From positions 62,001-126,000 of the forward strand of contig NZ_JACIBX010000003.1 in the NCBI RefSeq assembly GCF_014195545.1: a DNA stretch of 64,000 nt, given 5' to 3'. The notes under the pieces are model-generated. The model was given only the letters and a program-made list of their open reading frames with translations. It was not told the DNA's origin and searched no databases. The position numbers were made by a program, and so were the translations under genes. Below, one piece after another: positions 58,001 through 64,000 of this stretch. The DNA comes from Limimaricola variabilis. GTDB lineage: Bacteria > Pseudomonadota > Alphaproteobacteria > Rhodobacterales > Rhodobacteraceae. Position 1 is the stretch's first letter, and every line of letters starts with the position of its first letter.

Positions 58001-59799
58001 ACGGTGTGTGCGAGGCCCTCAACCCGGCGAACTGCATCGAGGGACGGGCGCGGATCCGCATCGCGCCGATCGCCAGCGTCGCCGGGACGGTGTTCGACGA
58101 TATCGACCATGACGGCCGCTTCGATCCCGGCCGGGATCGCGGCGTCGGCGCGGGCTACCGCGTGAGAGTGGTTGATGCCGAGGGTAGCCCGCAGCCGATC
58201 TTCGATGCCGATGGGGAGGCGGTCGAGTTCGTCACCACCGACGCGGACGGAAGCTACAAGCTCTTCGTCGACTCCGGTTCGGGCTACCGCGTGGTGATGA
58301 ACAACCCCGCGGGCGATCCACTCGGCGGCTTCGGCATCGGCGATCTCGAACCGGGTGAGGCGCTCGAGCAGCAGAACCTGGCGATCGACCCCTCGGGCGT
58401 GATCTACGACTCGGTCACCCGGGCACCGATTGCCGGTGTCACGGTGCGGCTGGTCGACACCGCCGGCGCACCGCTGCCGCGCCGCTGCCTCGTCGACCCG
58501 GCACAGCAGGCGCAGGTCACCGGCGCGGACGGCTTCTACCGCTTCGACCTCGTGCCCGACGCGGCGCCGCAATGCCCGATCACCGAGACCGAGTACCGGA
58601 TCACCATGGACCTGCCCGGCGGCTTTCATGCCGGCGCCTCGACGCGGATTCCCGCGGCCTCGGAGGCGCCTTTCGACGCCACCGCCTGCGCCGGCGACCC
58701 GATCCCGGGCGGCGATTGCGAGATCAGCGCCTCGGTCAACCCGCCGGCGGCGGGTGAGGCGGCACGCTATTTCATGAGCTTCCTGCTCGAGCCCGGCGAT
58801 CCGAACGTGGTCAACAACCACATCGCCGTCGATGCCGCTCTGGGGGACCCGGCGCTCGACTTCGCGGCGCTGTCGGAAGAGGCCACGCGCGGCACGGCGC
58901 TGCCGTTCCGGATCGTGGCGCGTGAGGTCGAATACGACCGGATCGACGTCGAGGACCTGTTGCCGGAAGGCTTCGTCTACAGCGCGGGATCGGCACGGGT
59001 GAACAGCCGGGCGCAGGAGCCCGAGATCGACGGGCGGCTGTTGCGCTTCGCCGGGCTGACCCCGGATGCCGATGGCGAGATCGTGATCACCCTCTCGATC
59101 GTCGCGGCGGGCGGGATCGGCGACGGCCGCCACGTTTCCATGGCGGTGCTGCGCGACCCCGATGACGGCACCGTCCTCGCCCGCGCCGAGGCCGCCCTCA
59201 TCCTCGTGCCCGAACGGGTGTTCGACTGCGCCGATGTCGTCGGCCGGGTGTTCGAGGATCGCGACGGCGACGGCCGTGCCGATGCGGACGAGCCGGGCCT
59301 CGGCGGCATGGTGCTGCGCGCGCCGGGCGGCGAGACGGTGCTCACCGACGCGCATGGTCGCTTCTCGGTGCCCTGCGCGATGCTGCCCCGGGCCGGGATC
59401 GGTTCGAACATGCAGCTCAAGCTCGACGAGCGCGCCCTGCCCGAGGGCTGGATCCCCAGCACTCCGAACCCGCAGGTTACCCGGCTGACCCGGGGCAAGA
59501 TGGCGCGGATGGATTTCGGCGTGCAGCCGGGCCGCAAGGCAGTGCTGCAGCTGACCGACGCCGCCTTCGGCCCGGACGGGCAGCTGCGCCCCGAATGGCA
59601 GGACGGCATGCGCGAGCTGATCGCCGCGCTGGCCGAAGGGCCGACCCGGCTCGGGCTGGTCTATCTCGACCCGGCCCGGACCGAGATCGCCCGCGCCCGC
59701 CTCGACGCCATCTCCGACGCCATTTCGCGTCACCACGCCAGCGGCGCGAGCCGCCAGCCGCTGGTCCTCGAAACCCTGATCCGTGGAGACGCCCGGTGA
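55030..59799 (+). CDS. Large secreted repeat protein with SdrD-B-like domains
   Basis: This 1589-residue protein has a signal peptide (cleavage near AMA, residue 35), an N-terminal domain (36-300), then four 103-residue cadherin-like repeats (about 302-713; LTGPD to VNVGDVDEA), two domains with FxVCEALNP-type C-rich segments (about 720-1010), and SdrD-B-like modules with aspartate loops DIDHDGRFDPG (near 1020) and DRDGDGRADADE (near 1405), with a conserved-repeat/DUF11-like domain near 1258-1370. The last 80 residues resemble a degenerate OmpA-like domain. ATG 55030 follows AGGAG by 10 bases; ATG 55063 is an alternative with a tidier signal. Its stop overlaps the barrel gene by 4 bases (GTGA). 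A cell-surface adhesin or matrix protein is likely. Confidence 0.82.
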   Translation: MAQPHRPNRPAMGRTRKSFGIAAILLAFWVPGAMAQKAQIVSVPFPEGFIGDVGTSKNKTDNIKNFSTLDVDVAYFRQVSDTGIYTAQGNDIPGVMRIITTSGEVIDVEGAINWRETAKNQLHHFGFIPSPGSPSYTLTYSGGTYVLRSETDTDKGSNYGLRTVGSDLVHADGADVSGNAANGLLDDLNAYLQDVRANSAKITAPDSSTGNVYEATLADNEQALGTWTADRDVAWAIVGGADESKFSIDRAGALRLLVPQTAASPNDANGDSTYEVVIQATDAQNYASTQTIYATVGSTETTAPVLTGPDGQNGATATVAIAENTTAVAAYTADESVTWTLTGADAAKFAIAADGRLAFRDAPDFEANGSAAGDNAYKVTVVGTDAAGNAARQELTVNVGDVDEAAPVLTGPDSQTGATATVTVAENSTAVGTYAADESVTWTLTGADAAKFAIGTDGSLAFKAAPDFEANGSAAGDNAYKVTVVGTDAAGNAARQELTVNVGDVDEAAPVLTGPDSQTGATATVTVAENSTAVGTYAADESVTWTLTGADAAKFAIGTDGSLAFKAAPDFEARASAAGDNAYKLTVTGTDAAGNESRQDLTVNVGDVDEAAPVLTGPDGQTGATATVTIAENSTAVAAYAADESVSWTLTGADAAKFAIGTDGSLAFKAAPDFEAIGSAAGDNAYKLTVTGTDAAGNESRQDLTVNVGDVHETLALAAGGPVSLRADGRDGASGLDGLLQAARIDGRAARSGELRFALRDGAATANGRITLDAQGLVTVAAGTPAGRYPLPYRFCEVADSDNCTDGTAEIVIAAARLTLTDDAPAAPLQGRDGGKVAAVLANDRIGGAPAKAEDLKLSLVASPLKGLSLDAVGVLRLAAGTAAGDYAVTYRACEALNPGNCAQAVVRFAVAAAEVTAGSDDFSDRPIYGVSGGRTASVIGNDRFGGAPAVASDAVFSITDDAGLPGLGIDAEGRITVPRFSEPGLYDVGYGVCEALNPANCIEGRARIRIAPIASVAGTVFDDIDHDGRFDPGRDRGVGAGYRVRVVDAEGSPQPIFDADGEAVEFVTTDADGSYKLFVDSGSGYRVVMNNPAGDPLGGFGIGDLEPGEALEQQNLAIDPSGVIYDSVTRAPIAGVTVRLVDTAGAPLPRRCLVDPAQQAQVTGADGFYRFDLVPDAAPQCPITETEYRITMDLPGGFHAGASTRIPAASEAPFDATACAGDPIPGGDCEISASVNPPAAGEAARYFMSFLLEPGDPNVVNNHIAVDAALGDPALDFAALSEEATRGTALPFRIVAREVEYDRIDVEDLLPEGFVYSAGSARVNSRAQEPEIDGRLLRFAGLTPDADGEIVITLSIVAAGGIGDGRHVSMAVLRDPDDGTVLARAEAALILVPERVFDCADVVGRVFEDRDGDGRADADEPGLGGMVLRAPGGETVLTDAHGRFSVPCAMLPRAGIGSNMQLKLDERALPEGWIPSTPNPQVTRLTRGKMARMDFGVQPGRKAVLQLTDAAFGPDGQLRPEWQDGMRELIAALAEGPTRLGLVYLDPARTEIARARLDAISDAISRHHASGASRQPLVLETLIRGDAR
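55933..57168 (+). repeat. Four tandem 309-bp repeats in the surface protein
   Basis: The unit is 309 bp (103 codons), at about 55933, 56242, 56551 and 56860. Copies 1-3 share very high identity: 56112-56426 equals 56421-56735 at every base, a 315-bp perfect direct repeat. Copy 4 and the first half of copy 1 differ more. All junctions keep frame. Confidence 0.92.
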
Positions 59800-62654
59800 C
59801 CCGCAACAACTTTCTCGCCGCCACCGCGCTCGGAGTCACCCTCGCCGTCAGCGGCCAGTCACTGGCGGCCCGCGCCGATGGATCCGCCTTCGTGATCGAG
59901 GGGCTGCCGGCCGTGCCCGGCGCGGCGGCCGAGGCTACCGCCCCCGACGCCTTCGCCTTCGAGATCCGCGCCCCTGGCCGTCCCTCGGCCCGCCCCGCGC
60001 TGCGGCCTGTGACGCTCGATCCCGAGGCGTCGTCCCCTGCCCTCGTCGAGGCTGCGTCCCTCCCCGTGCCGGAGCCCGTCGCCCCGGCCGGGCCGCGACT
60101 CGCTGGCTTGGGCGCGGTGGCGCCCGAGGCGCAGGCGGCGCGGCCGCTCTGGACCCGGACCGGCATGCTGGATCTGACCTTCGGGCGCGATCTCGACGAG
60201 GGAACCGGCTGGAGCGAAGGCCGGGCCGCCTTCTTTGCCCAGGGACCGGTCGGAGATGGCTGGACGCTGACCGCCTCGGCCGACAGTGGCGGGCGGCCGC
60301 TCGACGAGTTGCTCGACGGGCTGACCGGCACCGAGCGGCGCGACGCGCTGGCCCGGCTGCACGCCGCACCGGGTGCGCCCGATTTCGGCGATGGCAGCGC
60401 GCTGCTGCATCCCGGCGGCCGCGACGGCCGGCTGTTCGCCAGGATTGCCCGCGACGACAGCCACCTGACCTTCGGCCAGTCCCGCGTCAGCCTTGCCGAT
60501 GGCGACCTGATCCGGGCCGAGCGCAGCATCTACGGGCTGAGCGGCCGCCATGCGACCGAGACCGGCAGCGTCGAGGGTTTCGCCTCGCGCGAGGATGCGC
60601 TGCCCGAGACCGACCTGTTCGACGCCACCGGTGGCGCTTCCTATCGCCTCGCACATCGAGACGTGCTGCCCGGCACGGTGCAGCTCAGCGTCGAGCGGCG
60701 CGACGAGACCGGCCGGCTGATCGAGCGGCGGCAGCTGGTCGAAGGGCTCGACTACAGCGTCAACCACGCCCAGGGCCACGTGCTGCTCGGCCGGCCGCTG
60801 ATGGGCCAGGTCGGCCGCGCGCTGTTCTCGGATGAAAGCGACGAGATCACCCTGCGCGCCGATTACGCCCGCCCGGCCGACGGCATCGACGATCTCTCGA
60901 CCGGGCTGCGGGCGCGCCAGGAGATCGGCGGCGGGCTGAGCGTCGGGGCGACCGCGCTCGACGAGGAGACCGGCGATGCGCGGATGCGTGTGGCCGGGGT
61001 CGATGCCACGCTCGAGGCGGCGCCGGGTCTGCGCCTCACGGCCGAGTTGGCGCGCTCGGAAGGGTCGGGCCGCGCCTTCAACCGCTCCTCCGATGGCGGG
61101 CTGAGCTTTTCGACGGAGGCGTCCGGCGCGCCGGGCACCGAAGCCACCGCCTGGTCGCTCGGCGCCGAGGCCGATCTCGCCCCGCTGGCCGGGACCGAGG
61201 GCACGGCCAGTGCCTGGGTTGAGCGGCGTGAAGCCGGCTTCGCAGGAACCGGCGCCGCCGAGCCCGAGACGCTCACCCGTGCCGGGGCGGAGGTCGAGGT
61301 CGCGGTGACGGAGGCCACGCGGCTCGGCTTCGGCGCCGAGAGCGTCGAGCGCGGCACAGAGCGCCGCCGCGAACTGCGGCTCGATCTGGCGCAGCGCATC
61401 GATCCGGCCACCGAGCTGCGCCTTGGCCTCGAACGCGAGACGCTGTCGGGCGGCGGCCAAAATGGCACGCGCAGCGACGCCGCGCTGAGGGTTGAGCGCC
61501 GCATGGGTGGCGCGACCGCCCATCTCTTCGCCGAGGGAACGCTGGCGGCCGAGGGGGATCTCGACCGCTATCACCGCTACGGGGCGGGCCTGTCGGGCGC
61601 GCTCACCGACCGGCTCAGCGCCGAGGCGGAGCTGGGCTTCGGCAGCGCCGGCACCGGGCTCGAGGCCGGACTGAGCTATGCTCGCGACGACGGCGAGGTC
61701 TATCTGCGCCACCGCGTCGTCGGCGATGCGACCGACGATATCGCGGGCCACGGGCTGGTGCTGGGCCAGCGCCGCGACATAGGCGACGACTGGTCGATCT
61801 TTGCCGAGCAGGACCTGCTGCTCGGCGGGGCCGGCGACGGCCACGGTCAGAGCTACGGGCTGACCTGGGCGCCGGACGGGTTCAGCCTCGATCTCGCCGC
61901 CACCATCGACGCCGAGACCGAGGGCCGCACCCGCCGCACGCTGAGCTTCGGCGCCGCGGTCGAGCGCCCGCACGGGGCGGCCCGTGCCCGGATCGAGCTG
62001 CACGAGATCGACGTGCCCGGCGAGAACGGCGACGGCGTGCTGATCGCGGCGCGCAGTCGGCAGCTGACCGACGATCTCGGCGGCACGCTGCGCGCCCGGG
62101 TGGAATACGCGCATGAACGCCGCGCTGGCCAGGCCGACGGCGAATATGCCGAGGCCGGGCTGTCCTACGCGCTGCGGCCGGTCATGGATGATGATCTCAT
62201 CGTGGTCCTGTCGTATGACATGCGCGCCGATCTCGATCGCGGCGCGGTCGGCGCCGCCGACAGCGGCACGCCGCTGCAGCGCAGCCATGTCGTCTCGGCC
62301 GATCTCGACTACCGGCTCGGCCGCGACCTCTCGGTCGGCGCGAAATACGGCGTCCGGCTGGGCGAGTTGGCGACCGACCGGGCGCAGCCGGACTGGCAGG
62401 ATTCCACGGCGCATGTCTTCGTGCTGCGCGGCGAGTGGAGCTTCGCCGAGAACTGGGACCTGCTGCTGGAGTACCGCGCGCTCTACCAGCCTGAAACCGA
62501 GGCCCTCGACCACGGCGTGCTCGCGGCGCCCTATTACCGGATCAGCGACAACGCCCGGATCGGCGCGGGCTACGATTTCGGCAGCTTCTCGAGCGATCTG
62601 ACCGATCTCGACCACAGCCGCGGCGCGTTCGTGAACGCCATCTGGAGCTTCTGA
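59796..62654 (+). CDS. Large outer-membrane beta-barrel protein paired with the repeat protein
   Basis: This 952-residue protein begins with a signal peptide (MTRNNFLAATALGVTLAVSG, cleavage near ARA-DG) and ends in Phe (NAIWSF), as barrel substrates of the BAM complex do. The body is full of alternating-residue strands. A region VEGLDYSVNHAQGHVLLGRPL near residue 312 recalls N-terminal domains of barrel proteins paired with DUF11/SdrD-like proteins. GTG 59796 lies in the GTGA overlap with the repeat protein stop, so both are made together. It probably anchors or exports its partner, which is inference. Confidence 0.8.
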   Translation: MTRNNFLAATALGVTLAVSGQSLAARADGSAFVIEGLPAVPGAAAEATAPDAFAFEIRAPGRPSARPALRPVTLDPEASSPALVEAASLPVPEPVAPAGPRLAGLGAVAPEAQAARPLWTRTGMLDLTFGRDLDEGTGWSEGRAAFFAQGPVGDGWTLTASADSGGRPLDELLDGLTGTERRDALARLHAAPGAPDFGDGSALLHPGGRDGRLFARIARDDSHLTFGQSRVSLADGDLIRAERSIYGLSGRHATETGSVEGFASREDALPETDLFDATGGASYRLAHRDVLPGTVQLSVERRDETGRLIERRQLVEGLDYSVNHAQGHVLLGRPLMGQVGRALFSDESDEITLRADYARPADGIDDLSTGLRARQEIGGGLSVGATALDEETGDARMRVAGVDATLEAAPGLRLTAELARSEGSGRAFNRSSDGGLSFSTEASGAPGTEATAWSLGAEADLAPLAGTEGTASAWVERREAGFAGTGAAEPETLTRAGAEVEVAVTEATRLGFGAESVERGTERRRELRLDLAQRIDPATELRLGLERETLSGGGQNGTRSDAALRVERRMGGATAHLFAEGTLAAEGDLDRYHRYGAGLSGALTDRLSAEAELGFGSAGTGLEAGLSYARDDGEVYLRHRVVGDATDDIAGHGLVLGQRRDIGDDWSIFAEQDLLLGGAGDGHGQSYGLTWAPDGFSLDLAATIDAETEGRTRRTLSFGAAVERPHGAARARIELHEIDVPGENGDGVLIAARSRQLTDDLGGTLRARVEYAHERRAGQADGEYAEAGLSYALRPVMDDDLIVVLSYDMRADLDRGAVGAADSGTPLQRSHVVSADLDYRLGRDLSVGAKYGVRLGELATDRAQPDWQDSTAHVFVLRGEWSFAENWDLLLEYRALYQPETEALDHGVLAAPYYRISDNARIGAGYDFGSFSSDLTDLDHSRGAFVNAIWSF

Positions 62655-62665
62655 TGGACTCGCCC

Positions 62666-62685
62666 ACCCCCGCCGTCGCGGGGGT
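62666..62685 (+). terminator. Terminator hairpin after the barrel gene
   Basis: The stem ACCCCCGC/GCGGGGGT encloses CGTC. A second stem GCGACGG/CCGTCGC follows at 62700-62728, and a palindrome TAGGTCGACCTA at 62744-62755. There is no T-run, so termination is a guess. Confidence 0.45.
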
Positions 62686-62772
62686 AGGCATCTGCATGAG
62701 CGACGGTCCGCGAATGGTGGGCCGTCGCAACAGGGCCTGTAATTAGGTCGACCTACCGCCTACGTTTCCTCT

Positions 62773-64000
62773 TCAGCTCAACGGAATACCGAGCCGCGTG
62801 ACGAGATCGATCCAGCGACGCCGCCATCCACCCTTGCGGTCGACGGTGTCGAGCGCGTGCAGGGTCAGGCGAGCGCCGAGGTAGCGGAAGGGTTCGGGCG
62901 GGATCGGGGCCGGCATCGTGCGCGCGAATTCGAGGTCGAGATCCGGATCCTCGCACCCGTCGAGCCTGGCCAGCCCGATCCGTGCCCCGAACCGGCTCGC
63001 CGAGACGCCGAAACCCGAATAGCCGCCCGCATACAGGCCCTTGCCGCCGTGATAGCTCTGGAAATGCACCGCCATGCGGGTGGTAAGCGCGATCGGCCCG
63101 CTCCATGCATGGGTGAAGCGAATGTCGTCGAGCTGCGGAAACGTCGTAAGGAACGCCTCTGCCAGCCCCTCATAGGGGGCGGGCCCGCGATCCGGTCGGG
63201 GGTCGCGCGGCGCGTTCATGTAATAGCCGAGCCGCCCGCCGAACAGGATCCGGTTGTCGCGCGTCAGCCGCATGTAGTTGAGCTGCGTGCGGGTGTCGTA
63301 GACCCCCTGCCGGTTGGCCCAGCCGATGCGCGACATCTGCTCGGGCGAAAGCGGTTCGGTCATCAGGATCCGGTCGCGCAGCATGGCCACCCGGGACCGG
63401 ATCCGGGGGTGACCGGCGGCGAAGGCGTTGGTCGCGAAGAGCGCCCGCCGCGCCTCGATCACGCCCTCCCCCGCCTGCAGGCGCAGCCTCGCGCCGAGAT
63501 CCTCGACCCGGCCCATCGGGCTATGCTCGTAGATCCGCACGCCCAGCGCTCGCGCCGTGCGCTTGAGCCCCCAGGCCAGCTTGGCGGGGTGGACCGTGCC
63601 GCTGTCGCGCTTGCTCCAGAGCCCGCCCGAGAAGATCGGTGACCGCAGATGCCCCCTGAGTGCGGTTTCGTCGAGCAACTCCACCTCGTGGCCATGCGCC
63701 CTGTGGAGGTCGTATTCCTCCCGCAGCACCGGCAGCCCCCCGGGCCCGACGGCGACCGTCAGCTCACCGTTCCATTCCTGGTCGCAGTCGATCCCATGCT
63801 CCGCGATGGTGCGCCGGAACCCGGCCATGTTGTCGCGACCCAAGACCTCGAGCCGATCGAGGTCGCGGGGGAAGATCCGTTTGGCGTTGCCGAGCCCATG
63901 CATCACCGAGGTCGAGACGATGGCGCCCGGCCGCCCCGACCCGCCATGCGCGATCCGCTCGGCCTCGATCAGCACCACCTCGCGCTTCGGATCGGTTTCC
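62773..64000 (-). CDS. FAD-dependent oxidoreductase (DAO/PuuB-like), 5' truncated by window edge
   Basis: The frame runs to the window end, so the N-terminal dinucleotide-binding motif lies outside; the first ATG inside (63978) is not the start. Visible features are EAERIAHGGSGRPGAIVST early, a middle substrate domain, and the C-terminal AWSGPIALTTRMAVHF and GGYSGFGVSASRFGA segments that close the FAD site in the DAO family. Members include gamma-glutamylputrescine oxidase. About 410 residues are present. Substrate unknown. Confidence 0.83.
   Translation of the reverse strand, partial: ETDPKREVVLIEAERIAHGGSGRPGAIVSTSVMHGLGNAKRIFPRDLDRLEVLGRDNMAGFRRTIAEHGIDCDQEWNGELTVAVGPGGLPVLREEYDLHRAHGHEVELLDETALRGHLRSPIFSGGLWSKRDSGTVHPAKLAWGLKRTARALGVRIYEHSPMGRVEDLGARLRLQAGEGVIEARRALFATNAFAAGHPRIRSRVAMLRDRILMTEPLSPEQMSRIGWANRQGVYDTRTQLNYMRLTRDNRILFGGRLGYYMNAPRDPRPDRGPAPYEGLAEAFLTTFPQLDDIRFTHAWSGPIALTTRMAVHFQSYHGGKGLYAGGYSGFGVSASRFGARIGLARLDGCEDPDLDLEFARTMPAPIPPEPFRYLGARLTLHALDTVDRKGGWRRRWIDLVTRLGIPLS

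Overview
The window reads as chromosome of a GC-rich alphaproteobacterium, most likely a Rhodobacterales/Paracoccaceae-type marine or photosynthetic-lineage bacterium. The evidence is an fdsGBACD-type formate dehydrogenase operon, an Irr iron regulator beside fabA-fabB-fabI, an orphan FlgE, an HWE histidine kinase and densely overlapping operons. There is no rRNA, CRISPR array, integrase or insertion sequence. One tRNA gene, tRNA-Arg(TCT), is present.

Layout. 1-4.4 kb: end of a SitC/SitD-type metal ABC transporter, rimO, and an HWE kinase with a single-domain receiver. 4.6-10.4 kb (minus): complete oligopeptide ABC transporter oppABCDF. 10.8-18.4 kb (plus): hemerythrin-like protein, LysR regulator and the NAD-linked molybdenum formate dehydrogenase fdsGBA with maturation/accessory genes fdsC(fdhD) and fdsD. 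18.5-31.8 kb: housekeeping genes (M48 lipoprotein, hemolysin III-like, dgkA, aspS, pabC/pabB-like, carB, an HPF plus cold-shock fusion, tdk, 2-hydroxyacid dehydrogenase, csaA-like, proC). 32-35.9 kb: small orphan protein, irr divergent from fabA-fabB-fabI, and a VOC protein. 36-41 kb: FKBP-type isomerase divergent from a four-gene overlapping operon (HAD dehalogenase, two alpha/beta hydrolases, serine/threonine dehydratase), then an outer-membrane protein. 41.2-49 kb (minus): a lone flgE-like gene, then a two-gene unit encoding an EctB-like diaminobutyrate aminotransferase and a 1379-residue Pls/PosA-type membrane NRPS, fronted by a strikingly AT-richer 0.5 kb region and a tRNA-Arg gene. 49.3-54 kb: class III aminotransferase, hydrolase, CsbD protein and NCS1 permease. 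54-55 kb: gene-free gap. 55-62.7 kb: a two-gene surface system, a 1589-residue repeat protein coupled to a 952-residue outer-membrane beta-barrel. 62.8 kb to the end: partial FAD oxidoreductase.

The best candidate for an undescribed system is the ectB-like/Pls-like pair. The aminotransferase would supply L-2,4-diaminobutyrate and the single-module synthetase (adenylation, carrier, then membrane helices with three hexapeptide-helix domains) would polymerise it. That predicts a cationic poly-diaminobutyrate homopolymer or a related isopeptide. The second candidate is the repeat-protein/beta-barrel pair, whose repeats include a perfect 315-bp duplication at 309-bp spacing.
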